This document shows, one piece after another, positions 1 to 8,153 of a stretch of DNA of 9,649 nucleotides. Source of the stretch: Verrucomicrobia bacterium UBA1727 (GTDB taxonomy: Bacteria; Verrucomicrobiota; Kiritimatiellia; RFP12; UBA1067). Each line of letters begins with the position of its first letter. Position 1 is the first letter of the stretch. Below the pieces are notes generated by a model that was not told the origin of the DNA, did no database searches, and saw nothing but the letters and a program-made list of their open reading frames with translations. The translations under genes and the position numbers were made by a program. The stretch spans positions 1 through 9,649 of the forward strand of contig DCIL01000019.1 in NCBI GenBank assembly GCA_002315875.1. The letters run 5' to 3'.

Positions 1-202
1 GGCAGTTCTCGGTGCCGACGCCGACCTTGGTGCCGGCGGCAGCGGCCACGGCGGCAGGAACATCGATCGCAGGCGTGCAGCAGACGATCTCCACCGCATC
101 ACCATACTGCGCGGTGGCTTCCGCGACGGCCTTGATGAGGGCGGCCGTTTCGGACGGCTTGATGTTCATTTTCCAGTTTCCAGCGATGATTTTCTTTCTC
201 AT
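1..202 (-). CDS. tpiA: Triosephosphate isomerase, N-terminal 67 residues (partial at window edge)
   Basis: Interconverts dihydroxyacetone phosphate and glyceraldehyde 3-phosphate in cytoplasmic glycolysis and gluconeogenesis. Only the first 67 codons are in the window; the rest lies beyond position 1. The reading begins MRKKIIAGNWKMN, the family's hallmark first beta strand, with the substrate-binding Asn at residue 9 and the catalytic Lys at residue 11. It continues through a second strand (VEIVCCTPAID) to VGVGTENC, which matches the family's usual VGAQN segment with Glu in place of Gln. The ATG at 202 is chosen because the conserved NWKMN sits at the normal distance from it. A TAAGGA Shine-Dalgarno at 213-218 overlaps the stop codon of the upstream deaminase gene, with 10 nt to the ATG. 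The 13-nt gap to that gene implies co-transcription with it. Identity is secure; completeness cannot be judged. Confidence 0.95.
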   Translation of the reverse strand, partial: MRKKIIAGNWKMNIKPSETAALIKAVAEATAQYGDAVEIVCCTPAIDVPAAVAAAAGTKVGVGTENC

Positions 203-215
203 TTTCTACTTGTCC

Positions 216-698
216 TTACTTTTTGGTTTTAGGATGTTTATATTGCCTGAGCCTGATGCCCGAGGCCTTGAAGGTCTTCTTGATGGTGTCGACGAAGGCG
301 GTGTAGTCACCGTCATAGACGACTTCCTTGATTCCCGAATTGATGATCAGCTTCGCACAGGTAAGACAAGGCGAAAGCGTGATGTAGATCGTCGCCCCTT
401 CGAGCGCATGGCCGAAGAACGCCGCCTGACAGATCGCGTTCTGTTCGGCATGCACGCAGAGACACTCGTCAAGACCGGCTCCGCTCGGCGTCTTGCCTGC
501 ACAACGCGGACACCCTCCCTCAAAGCAGTTCTTCACGCCGCGGGGCGTTCCGTTGTAGCCGGCCGAAAGAATATGGTTATGCTTCTCGATGACCGCGCCG
601 ACATGCCGCCGCGAACAATTCGAACGCTTGGCGACCACGTGGGCGATCTCCATGAAGTACTCGTCCCAGCTCGGACGCGGATCCTTGATCTTTCTCAT
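216..698 (-). CDS. Deoxycytidylate (dCMP) deaminase, ComEB/DCTD family
   Basis: Zinc-dependent cytoplasmic enzyme predicted to deaminate dCMP to dUMP, feeding thymidylate synthesis. The 160-residue product is the usual length. It shows the cytidine-deaminase zinc site: HAE at residues 83-85 (His83 ligand, Glu85 proton shuttle) and PCLTC at 110-114 (Cys111 and Cys114 ligands). The N-terminal half has SWDEYFMEIAHVVAKRS and the nucleotide-loop motif SAGYNGTPRG (residues 45-54), both typical of dCMP deaminases rather than of tRNA or free-cytidine deaminases. Cysteines 58, 63 and 66 could form the second, structural zinc site known in phage T4-type enzymes. The ATG at 698 is chosen because it places the SWDEYF motif at the expected distance; no strong Shine-Dalgarno precedes it. 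A sigma70-like promoter lies just upstream, and tpiA follows after 13 nt. Confidence 0.95.
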   Translation of the reverse strand: MRKIKDPRPSWDEYFMEIAHVVAKRSNCSRRHVGAVIEKHNHILSAGYNGTPRGVKNCFEGGCPRCAGKTPSGAGLDECLCVHAEQNAICQAAFFGHALEGATIYITLSPCLTCAKLIINSGIKEVVYDGDYTAFVDTIKKTFKASGIRLRQYKHPKTKK

Positions 699-722
699 AA
701 CGAATCTTGATTAAGTCCGCGT

Positions 723-752
723 ATTTTAACAAATCCCCCGCCCCGCAGTCAA
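723..752 (-). promoter_or_regulatory. Sigma70-like promoter for the dCMP deaminase-tpiA unit
   Basis: On the minus strand, TTGACT (-35, positions 747-752) is followed after 18 nt by TAAAAT (-10, positions 723-728), both close to consensus. The start site would fall near 716, giving a leader of about 18 nt before the ATG at 698. The spacer contains a G-rich run (positions 734-745). It lies in the 68-nt gap after the giant secreted protein gene, and no terminator hairpin is evident there, so read-through from upstream is also possible. This is prediction from sequence only. Confidence 0.6.
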
Positions 753-766
753 ACAGAGCGACGGAT

Positions 767-3700
767 TCATCGGAGCAGGAGGAGGAGTCCGTGGCGGACG
801 AAACTCCAGACCTTGCCGGCGGACTCGAAACGCCAGCGGGTATGCTGGGTGGAATCAGTGGTGAGCGTTCCGCTGATCACATCGCCGGACACACTGACCG
901 CGGTCTGACGGTACTTCTTCGAATCCATCGCGGAATACGAATTGACCGTCAACGGAACCGAGCTTTCGCTGGTCTCGCCGAAAACGACGCTGCCGTTGAA
1001 TACCGCCGGCTTGATTTCACCGTTCTCAACATCAAGCGAAATGCCATTCAAGATCGTGAAGCATCCGGTCGTGGAGTATGTTCCACTGCCAAGAGTGGCG
1101 AAGCGGACCGCTTCATCGCCGAAATCAACCGCCGCTCCCCCAGCGGCAAGCGAACAGGAACCGTTCTGATCGAACACAGACTCGCTCTTTTCCTGCGGCT
1201 GATGCCACTTGTCCTTGAGATAATTCTCGACCGCTAAGATTTCCGAGTCCGAAAGTCGCCGCGAATATCCGATCAGCTCGGCTATGGTAAAGTTCTCTGG
1301 ACGCGCTCCGCTGTAACTGCCGATGCGCCAGGCCCCTGTCAGATGCGAGGCATAGCCGTTGAAGTGATTGTCGCCGGGACGGAACGACAGTATAAACGGT
1401 CCGTGAAAACCATCATCCGAATACCAAGACCCAGTAGGCACGACATTGGCACCATTGATACGCACCGTATCCCCCTCGTGGGTCATCGCCGCAACCGCTC
1501 CACCTACGACGATATCATTGTAGGTGCTGCGCGTATTCAAGCGAATGCCATTATCGGAAGAACTGAAGTTGAACAAGTATACCGCGCTTTTTTCTTGGGT
1601 CACACCCAACGTCCTAATCACCATAAAAAGCGTTCCGCACTTGACACTGGCCTCCGCGCCGGCGGCATTCGCCAACAGTGTCAGGCGCGAGCCGGTGTCC
1701 GTGAACGACACCTCCGGCTTCGCCGGCGACACGCTCGTCCAACCGGCAGCAACATATTTCGGATACATTTGGCCGTTGTTAGGACGAAAACCGTAGGTGG
1801 CACAGGTGATGTCGCTGCGGCAGGTCCAGTTGGTGACGTTATTGTTCTCATCATACGTGACCGCGCCCGGCTCGGAAGCGTCCACCCAGACCTGGACCGA
1901 GTCCGTCGGCGGCTTGACATTGCCTGGCGACAAGGTCGTGGCGGTGGAGCCCGAAAGCGCCAGCGTTGCGCCGTTGCGAAGATTGATAGCCGCATCACCG
2001 GACGGAATCGTTACCTTGATGTTGCCGGTCACCGTGCCGCGGAAAGTGGAAGCGCCGGATACCGTCAGCTTGGCGGCGGTGGCGGACGAGTTGGTGATGA
2101 TGCCGTCACCCGTGAGCGAGGCGACGGTCTGGTCACTGCCGTTGAGATCGAGAATTGCACCCTTGACGATTTCCACATCCGAAACGGCAGGAATGTAATT
2201 GACGCGGCGCTCGACATGACATTCGGCGGCCGGATGTTGCGCGATGTGCTCGGGATTCCACTTGTTGAAAAGATAGTTCTCGACGGAATAGACCTCGTCC
2301 TTATTAAGATATCGATTGAAGATAATCACTTCGCCGACATCGCCGTTCCAATCACGACCCACACTACCGAACCACAGCGGGAATTCCGGCTGATGCGTAT
2401 AGGCACCACGGCCGAAGGTCTTGCGCTGATTGTAGAAAGTGACGACATGCGCTCCGACATGCGAATAGCCCGTCGTATCCTTTAATTGGGCATACCCCTG
2501 CCGTACGCCGTTTTGGTAAAGATCGGACGACCCACGACCATTAATCCATTTATCTCCTTTATCTCGAGAAGTTCCAAGCCATCCATCAGCGGTAATGCGA
2601 AGCGAACAGTCGTTGCCGCCATAGTTGAGGAGCGAACCTTGCACGTGGGACGTGCCAGTACCCTGACGGCAAACGATGAAGATCGAACGAATGGGCAAGG
2701 AAGTATCCGTATAAAGAAATTCAGCAGAACCGTAAGTTAGACGGACGAACGAATGGTTGTTGAAATAGGAACTGCTTTCAGTGCCGCTCAGATCCACAAA
2801 GGCCGGACGGGTCACGGCCGCGCCCCAGGAATTTACAACCGAACTGGAGCCGACCTTCGAGCGCCACGCAGTGATACCGTCTTTCTCTCCCGTGACCGTC
2901 TTGGTCATCGTCGACGGATCAGATCCGTCAAGCCAGAACGAGACATCGTCCGCCGAGAAGTTGCCATTCAACTCGCCCGGACCAAGCTTGAGGGTTCCTG
3001 CCTGAATCGAGGTGCTGCCGCTGTAGGTATTGTTCGTACCCGCGAGCACTACAAGATTGCTGCCGGTCTTCTTGAACGAGAGCTTTCCGGACGCCGCACC
3101 GACCTCGTTAGTTCCATCGCAAAGATCGCCGCGGATCACCGAAGGCCAGGTGCCACCACCGGTCGTGAGCGTGATGTCGTTCTCTCCGGCCCTGATGTAG
3201 CAGCCGCTGTCGTTCATGAGGTACTTGGCGGTCGTATCCCCACCGAGCGTAAGCGTGGGGATGCGATTACACCTGTCTTGCACGGTCAAATGCGCCAGCG
3301 AAATCGGACGGCAGATCTTGACCTGCGAATTCTGTACGATCAATCTGCCCGTAGAGCCCGTGAAATAGTTGGACACCACCTGGAGCGCGGCATTGTCACT
3401 GAAGGTGAGTTCTGCACCGTCTGCGGTCTGGTTGATATCACCGGAACTGAGTCGTCCGCTGCCGCTGACATAGACGCCGCCGGCATCAATTTGGAGATTT
3501 CCGGTAAACGAATTCCCGCTGTTGAACAGACCGACGAAACCCGCCCCCTTCTTCGTAAGTCCGCCACGCCCAGTAAAACATCCCTTGAACCGCGCATTGC
3601 CATCGCTGCTGATCGAAGTGTCGCTCATCAGCTCGATCGCTCCGTTGACGTTGATATACTCCGAACTCCATTCAGTGCCGTTGATGATCAAGCCCGAACC

Positions 3701-5005
3701 GGTGCCAAATCCATTCAGTTTGAAATTACAATCAATATTCTTGGGATATTGATAATAGATGCTGAGACTCGGGGAATTCTCAGTGTCAAACTGGCTACCA
3801 AAGAGAGAAACCGTAGAGGAGCTGGAAAACGGGAAGCCAGTCAGAGCCCCTCCGTTCAGCGTGATGCTCGCATCAACCGCCCCGGCAAGATTAAGCCCGT
3901 TGTCAGTCGCCGGCAGAGATCCGAGCGCGACCTTGACCCGATTGCCGTTGTTCTTGAAGGAAGCGATCGTCGCAGTGTCGGCCGGCAGCGAACCGTTGAG
4001 TTTCAGAGTCGTGGACCCGTTCTTGGAAGCGGGACGATAGAGATACTTAGTTGTGATATCTCCGGAATTATTGGAAGTATTAGCGGCATCCTCGGTGCTG
4101 CCAATGACCGCGGCATTGTCAGGCGTACCCTCGCCGGCGACGAATCCGTTATCGACATCGTAATCAAGGAACTTGATGTTGCCGCTCTGAACGGAGATAA
4201 GGCCGCCATCAACCGCGGTGCCCGCCTCGCGTCCGGGATTGAGCACCTTGCCGCCTTCAGACATCTCAAAACGCAGAATTCCACCTTCGCCGCGGGTCAG
4301 GGACGTGAGCGAAACCGTTGCAGCATTGGTAATTGCGATCTTACCCGCACCTTCTTTCGAAACGACGTTGGCAAGGGAAAGCGTCTTGCCGTCCGGCGGC
4401 GTCACGAGCACCTTGCCCGTGCGGATGTTGAGGGGCTGGGTGGCGGACGAGACATCGACCGCAAGATTGGTCAATATGATCGTTCCGTCATTGACATCGA
4501 TACCGGCGAAATTGGTCGGAGCGCGATTTACGACGATCGGGCCCGACCCTTGCTTAACAAGGACATTGGTTTCCTCGCCGCGCAACTCAAGGGAAAGCCG
4601 CGGCCAATAGATGCGCTCATTCAACTTGGCGCCGTAAGAAATGTCATGCGTGGTTGCCGCGATATACGGATACGGCCCAACCATGGTAATCGCATTGCCC
4701 TTAAGATCGGCATTGAGCGTTCTGAGGTCAATGCTCATAAGCGAAAGCGAAGCGACATTCTGATTGATGTAGCTGTTACCGAAATTCGCATCCGCCGTTG
4801 ACTGCAACGCAAACCACCCGTCGTACATGAACGACGCCCGACCGCCATCACGCGCATAGTTTGCTCCTTGCCAACAGCTCAGACTATTCCAATTCCGAGA
4901 CATCCAGGCATCGGTGCACTGATTCTTGCCGTCCACTCGATCGACGGCAAAACCAAGGCACCATGTGAAGGCAGAAACGATAACAATCAGCGACTTCGCG
5001 TTCAT
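767..5005 (-). CDS. Giant secreted autotransporter-associated beta-strand repeat protein with two LamG-like domains
   Basis: A 1412-residue exported protein, probably cell-surface or extracellular; its ligand is unknown. Residues 1-20 form a signal peptide (MNAK, then a hydrophobic core ending near GFA). Much of the sequence is beta-solenoid-like, rich in Gly, Asn, Ser and Thr. Two segments fit the passenger-associated (PATR-type) repeat: GGLTKKGAGFVGLFNSGNSF at 481-500 and KLSFKKTGSN...TLKLGPG at 641-677. Two concanavalin/LamG-like modules follow, about 684-916 and 1037-1267. Both begin W(L/V)D(G/A)S(D/E)P and end in a matching signature, VGEVIIFNRYL...VENYLFNKW and IAELIGYSRRL...VENYLKDKW, so they look like an internal duplication. 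There is no C-terminal beta-barrel, so this is not a classical autotransporter; the end is WSFVRHG, five Leu and a terminal Arg. The ATG at 5005 is supported by the signal peptide and a GAGGAG site. Large proteins of this style are common in Kiritimatiellota, Lentisphaerota and Verrucomicrobiota; adhesin or polysaccharide-binding roles are inference. Confidence 0.85.
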   Translation of the reverse strand: MNAKSLIVIVSAFTWCLGFAVDRVDGKNQCTDAWMSRNWNSLSCWQGANYARDGGRASFMYDGWFALQSTADANFGNSYINQNVASLSLMSIDLRTLNADLKGNAITMVGPYPYIAATTHDISYGAKLNERIYWPRLSLELRGEETNVLVKQGSGPIVVNRAPTNFAGIDVNDGTIILTNLAVDVSSATQPLNIRTGKVLVTPPDGKTLSLANVVSKEGAGKIAITNAATVSLTSLTRGEGGILRFEMSEGGKVLNPGREAGTAVDGGLISVQSGNIKFLDYDVDNGFVAGEGTPDNAAVIGSTEDAANTSNNSGDITTKYLYRPASKNGSTTLKLNGSLPADTATIASFKNNGNRVKVALGSLPATDNGLNLAGAVDASITLNGGALTGFPFSSSSTVSLFGSQFDTENSPSLSIYYQYPKNIDCNFKLNGFGTGSGLIINGTEWSSEYINVNGAIELMSDTSISSDGNARFKGCFTGRGGLTKKGAGFVGLFNSGNSFTGNLQIDAGGVYVSGSGRLSSGDINQTADGAELTFSDNAALQVVSNYFTGSTGRLIVQNSQVKICRPISLAHLTVQDRCNRIPTLTLGGDTTAKYLMNDSGCYIRAGENDITLTTGGGTWPSVIRGDLCDGTNEVGAASGKLSFKKTGSNLVVLAGTNNTYSGSTSIQAGTLKLGPGELNGNFSADDVSFWLDGSDPSTMTKTVTGEKDGITAWRSKVGSSSVVNSWGAAVTRPAFVDLSGTESSSYFNNHSFVRLTYGSAEFLYTDTSLPIRSIFIVCRQGTGTSHVQGSLLNYGGNDCSLRITADGWLGTSRDKGDKWINGRGSSDLYQNGVRQGYAQLKDTTGYSHVGAHVVTFYNQRKTFGRGAYTHQPEFPLWFGSVGRDWNGDVGEVIIFNRYLNKDEVYSVENYLFNKWNPEHIAQHPAAECHVERRVNYIPAVSDVEIVKGAILDLNGSDQTVASLTGDGIITNSSATAAKLTVSGASTFRGTVTGNIKVTIPSGDAAINLRNGATLALSGSTATTLSPGNVKPPTDSVQVWVDASEPGAVTYDENNNVTNWTCRSDITCATYGFRPNNGQMYPKYVAAGWTSVSPAKPEVSFTDTGSRLTLLANAAGAEASVKCGTLFMVIRTLGVTQEKSAVYLFNFSSSDNGIRLNTRSTYNDIVVGGAVAAMTHEGDTVRINGANVVPTGSWYSDDGFHGPFILSFRPGDNHFNGYASHLTGAWRIGSYSGARPENFTIAELIGYSRRLSDSEILAVENYLKDKWHQPQEKSESVFDQNGSCSLAAGGAAVDFGDEAVRFATLGSGTYSTTGCFTILNGISLDVENGEIKPAVFNGSVVFGETSESSVPLTVNSYSAMDSKKYRQTAVSVSGDVISGTLTTDSTQHTRWRFESAGKVWSFVRHGLLLLLR

Positions 5006-5014
5006 AAGGCATCA

Positions 5015-5020
5015 CTCCTC
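5015..5020 (-). promoter_or_regulatory. Shine-Dalgarno of the giant secreted protein
   Basis: GAGGAG on the minus strand, 9 nt before the ATG at 5005. It fixes that start, which is directly followed by the signal peptide. Confidence 0.8.
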
Positions 5021-5036
5021 ATTTAAATATACGCGA

Positions 5037-5065
5037 ATAATATCAAAATCTCAACCGCGAATCAA
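5037..5065 (-). promoter_or_regulatory. Sigma70-like promoter for the giant secreted protein
   Basis: On the minus strand TTGATT (-35, 5060-5065) is followed after 17 nt by TATTAT (-10, 5037-5042). The start would be near 5030, leaving a leader of roughly 25 nt that carries the GAGGAG site. The -35 box overlaps the stop codon of dinB (5062-5064). The surrounding stretch 5021-5050 is markedly AT-rich against a GC-rich background, which supports a promoter but also creates chance matches such as TATATT at 5026-5031. Confidence 0.55.
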
Positions 5066-6207
5066 CTCAAACGGTAACCTCGGGAGCGGAGGGAGTCCAT
5101 GGCGGCGGACAGGCGTTCGCGCTTTTCGCGAAGGGAGGATGACGGATCCTCAAAAAGAAGCGGTTGAAACGAAGCGTCCGGCGAATCGACAATGCCGGAG
5201 ACGCCGAATCCGACGAGGCGCACTTCATCGATATGCTCGTTGTCAAATAGCTCCAGCGCGGCTTTGCGGAAAGCAAAGTCATCGCACGCCGGCGAATCAA
5301 ACTGCTTCTGCCGCGTGATGGTGTTGAAGGCGGAGTCACGAAGCTTGATCCGCGCGACGGTAGCCCAACGCTTCTTCTCACGAAACGAAACGCCTACCTC
5401 GTCCACCAGTTCCAGCAACTTCGCACGCACCGTCTCGCGATCGGACTCGTCCGTCCCGAAGGTGTGTTCGCGAGAGACGGACTTCTCATCCCCTTCCTGC
5501 CAGTAGACCGTATCGTCACAGCGTCCGAAGGCATAATCGACGAGCGACGCGGATAACATCGCCGCGCCTCCGGGTGCTTGCGACAGCCGCTGAATGTCTC
5601 CGCAGGTGACGATGCCATACGGCTTCAATGCCTCGACTGTCGCCTTCCCGACTCCCCACAGCACGCTCACCGGCTTATCGCGCAGGAATGCCGCAATCTC
5701 TTCAGCATCGAACGGCATCATCGTAAGGCCATTGGGCTTGTGTTGTTCAGAGCCGATCTTCGCGAGCAGACGATTCGGAGCGATGCCGACCGAGCAGGTG
5801 ATGCCGCAGACGCGATGAATTTCCTCTCTCAACGCCTCGCCGAGTTCACGTGCACCAGCGAAAAGATGTACACTGCCGGTTATGTCCAGAAACGCCTCAT
5901 CAATGCTCACGCCCTCGACGAACGGTGAATAATGCTCGAAGACCTCAAACGCCTTGCGCGAAATCTCCTCGTAGCGTTCCATCCGCGGATAGACGAAGAT
6001 CGCCTGGGGACAGAGCTGGTAGGCGGTGCGGGACGGCATCGCGGAATGAACGCCAAATCGCCGCGCTTCGTAGGAACAGGTGGACACGACTCCGCGTTCG
6101 TGGGGACCGGCACCAACGATCAGCGGACGTCCCGTCCACTCGGGATGATCGAGCAGCTCCACGGACGCGAAGAACGCGTCCATATCGACATGGAGCAACG
6201 TCTTCAT
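5062..6207 (-). CDS. dinB: DNA polymerase IV, Y-family translesion polymerase
   Basis: Error-prone, lesion-bypassing polymerase acting at stalled forks. The 381-residue product is full length. The N-terminus HVDMDAFFASVE carries metal-binding Asp8 and the steric-gate region (Phe12-Phe13). SIDEAFLDIT at 101-110 supplies the second catalytic pair, Asp103 and Glu104. CSVGIAPNRLLAKIGSEQHKPNG (138-160) is the conserved palm-fingers segment, and VLWGVGKATVEALKPYGI (182-199) is the thumb helix-hairpin-helix. The little-finger domain fills about 240-345. QPLLF at 348-352 matches the beta-clamp-binding motif, followed by an unusually long 29-residue tail. The ATG at 6207 overlaps the TGA of the upstream glycosidase-like gene (ATGA), so translation is probably coupled; a GGAGA 13 nt upstream is too distant to be ideal. 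I saw no LexA-type operator nearby. Genes of the SOS response are usually separately promoted, so this operon position is odd. Confidence 0.97.
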   Translation of the reverse strand: MKTLLHVDMDAFFASVELLDHPEWTGRPLIVGAGPHERGVVSTCSYEARRFGVHSAMPSRTAYQLCPQAIFVYPRMERYEEISRKAFEVFEHYSPFVEGVSIDEAFLDITGSVHLFAGARELGEALREEIHRVCGITCSVGIAPNRLLAKIGSEQHKPNGLTMMPFDAEEIAAFLRDKPVSVLWGVGKATVEALKPYGIVTCGDIQRLSQAPGGAAMLSASLVDYAFGRCDDTVYWQEGDEKSVSREHTFGTDESDRETVRAKLLELVDEVGVSFREKKRWATVARIKLRDSAFNTITRQKQFDSPACDDFAFRKAALELFDNEHIDEVRLVGFGVSGIVDSPDASFQPLLFEDPSSSLREKRERLSAAMDSLRSRGYRLS

Positions 6208-8153
6208 CGCGAAGGCGCGATCTCCTGCAATTCGAACGAACCGCCATTCTTGCGCACGAGCCGGAACTCGCGTTTCGGATCACGAAGACGCGCCTTCATT
6301 TCGGCGGTGAAGAATCCCGCCGCCTTCGCATCCTCCCACCGACGGACGGTTTCCACCAGCTGCTTGGCATGGCGATGGGCCTTGAGCTTCGCCGGCGAGA
6401 AGATGAAGCTCGCGGCACAATCCCAGCCCGTCGCCTTCGCCTCACCGAACTCCCATAGATCGGGCGTCGTGTCCTTATCGAGATTCCACCATCCAAAATC
6501 GACGCGGGTCATATCCTGCCACGATTGCGGTGCCTGCGCACAGGGAAACTCCAGGAGTTTTGCCTTGAATTCGGACGGCTTGAAGATATCGAAGGCGTTC
6601 GCGCCCGCGAGCATGTGCCAGCCGAAATGCGTCTTCGCCGCGCCTTCAGCACAGAACGGCTCACGGTCGAGTTTCTTCCAGACACGGTACTGGGCGAGGG
6701 CGACGTTGATGTCAAAGGGTTCGTTCACACCCTCCGATCCGTCTAAGTAGACATAGTCGAATCCGCAATTGTAGATCGCCGCGATCTTGTCCGCGATCTC
6801 ATCCTGAAGGTCGTTATCCTGATTCACGTAGCAACTGCGCGGCTCGCCGAATTCCGAAACATCGAGGACCCCTCCGCTCTCGCCCGCGGCATGCGCAACC
6901 ACCTCGGTCTTCCAGGCGCCGCGACGGCATCCTTTGAAGACATAAGGCGGCTCGGAAGTGTATGATTCGTAGGATACGAGTTCAGTGCCGAAACGGAGAA
7001 GCCGACAAGGCGGAAACATAGCCGCACCATCGGTGTCTTCGAGAACGGCGATTTCACAGACGTTCGTCGAGCGCGGAAGCGGACGGGCAAGCGTGAAGCG
7101 CTGTTTGAGATTGAGCCGCGCATCGCAATGCGGCGTCACGTAGCGACTTTCAAGCCCGACGTGAGAATGGAGCGTGTGGAGTCCCACCTTGATGCCCGCG
7201 GCATGAATCTTCTCGAGCATCACCTTCACGTCAGCAAGTCCGTTCGGATACTCCTCGCGCAAATCGTAATCGCCGTAGAGTCCCCAGCTGCGAGTTCCCT
7301 TGACAATGGAAGTGTCATTGAGCGTCATGCAACGGAATCCACCCGCCTTCGCCACGGCAATGTATTCGTCGACATTCTTCGGAGTAACCCCGCCCGCCTC
7401 ATGGTAGATCGCGGCATTGCATAATGGATCGCGGCGATTCTTGACTCCGCGCGGCAGCTTGAAATCGCGCTCAAAGGCGTCCATCGCATCAAGGAAGTCC
7501 TCACGTCCCTTCGCCACGATCAGCGCAGCGGATCCGCCGAGCATACGGTGTCCGGCAATGAGATCGCCGAAGAGAATGCGATGTCCCTCGCGCTCGGCAT
7601 TGGATATGACCGTCCGCGGCGAAGTGCCGACTACCGCCACCGCGGCGGACTCGTCCCAGACGCAGTTAAGCCAATCGCCGAAACGTTCGCGTCTCTTCAC
7701 CGCGAGAGCAAGAACACGAAACTCCTTTGCCGGGGGCGTGTCCATCTTGAGATAATCGTAGTCCTCCTTGTCTACGAGGAATCGGTTGAGCGTAAAGACG
7801 AGATAGTCATCGGTAATTCTCACTCCGACTTCGGCCTCGTAGGGAATCGTCTTAAAGCCGACGATCAGTTTTTCACCTTCGCGGTGGATGCGATTCGCCG
7901 CGTAGGTCGTACGCTTGTTGGCGTAGATGAGCTTGATCTCGTTGTTGTACGGACGCGCCTGAGTTACCGAAAACAGGGGAGTCGTAGAATTGGCGAGCAG
8001 TTCTTCTCCCGTGGACTTGAGCTTCAGCGACTCAGCGACACCGTTCTCGCCGATGGTTAGCGAAAAGCGGACGTTCTCAAACGTCACCGGTCCGGCAAAG
8101 GCCAGTGCGACGGAGAACAGCACCAACGTACTCATCGTAGATTTCAGTTGCAT
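6204..8153 (-). CDS. Secreted TIM-barrel glycosidase-like protein, family not recognised
   Basis: A 649-residue exported protein, most likely a carbohydrate-active enzyme. Residues 1-20 are a signal peptide (MQLKST, a hydrophobic core, then AFA before GPV). Residues 22-235 read as a beta-sandwich like the N-terminal domain of alpha-galactosidase-type (clan GH-D) enzymes. From about 245 an alternating beta/alpha pattern begins: AGGFRCMTLND (270-280), AAGIKVGLHTLHSHVG (318-333) and CGFDYVYLDGSEGVNEP (463-479). Asp471 in YLDG is the best candidate catalytic acid or nucleophile, by analogy with the strand-end Asp of such barrels; this is inference. The region 345-440 looks like an insertion in the barrel. 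The ATG at 8153 is preferred over a GTG at 8174 because AAGGAGG precedes it by 6 nt and the signal peptide follows at once. It overlaps the glycosyltransferase 3' end by 77 nt and dinB by 4 nt. The substrate cannot be read from the sequence. Confidence 0.65.
   Translation of the reverse strand: MQLKSTMSTLVLFSVALAFAGPVTFENVRFSLTIGENGVAESLKLKSTGEELLANSTTPLFSVTQARPYNNEIKLIYANKRTTYAANRIHREGEKLIVGFKTIPYEAEVGVRITDDYLVFTLNRFLVDKEDYDYLKMDTPPAKEFRVLALAVKRRERFGDWLNCVWDESAAVAVVGTSPRTVISNAEREGHRILFGDLIAGHRMLGGSAALIVAKGREDFLDAMDAFERDFKLPRGVKNRRDPLCNAAIYHEAGGVTPKNVDEYIAVAKAGGFRCMTLNDTSIVKGTRSWGLYGDYDLREEYPNGLADVKVMLEKIHAAGIKVGLHTLHSHVGLESRYVTPHCDARLNLKQRFTLARPLPRSTNVCEIAVLEDTDGAAMFPPCRLLRFGTELVSYESYTSEPPYVFKGCRRGAWKTEVVAHAAGESGGVLDVSEFGEPRSCYVNQDNDLQDEIADKIAAIYNCGFDYVYLDGSEGVNEPFDINVALAQYRVWKKLDREPFCAEGAAKTHFGWHMLAGANAFDIFKPSEFKAKLLEFPCAQAPQSWQDMTRVDFGWWNLDKDTTPDLWEFGEAKATGWDCAASFIFSPAKLKAHRHAKQLVETVRRWEDAKAAGFFTAEMKARLRDPKREFRLVRKNGGSFELQEIAPSR

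Noticed and set aside
12..710. A 232-codon plus-strand frame with a hydrophobic segment
   Set aside because: It runs antisense through both tpiA and the dCMP deaminase, whose minus-strand readings carry unmistakable catalytic motifs.
1343..2485. A 380-codon open frame on the plus strand
   Set aside because: Antisense shadow of the same secreted protein gene, with Arg- and Gly-rich composition and no family resemblance.
2753..4801. A 682-codon open frame on the plus strand
   Set aside because: It lies wholly antisense to the giant secreted protein, is Arg-rich with no recognisable domain or signal peptide, and arises because stop codons are rare on the opposite strand of this GC-rich gene.
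5932..6750. A 272-codon plus-strand frame across the dinB/glycosidase junction
   Set aside because: Antisense to two well-supported genes and without any recognisable motif.
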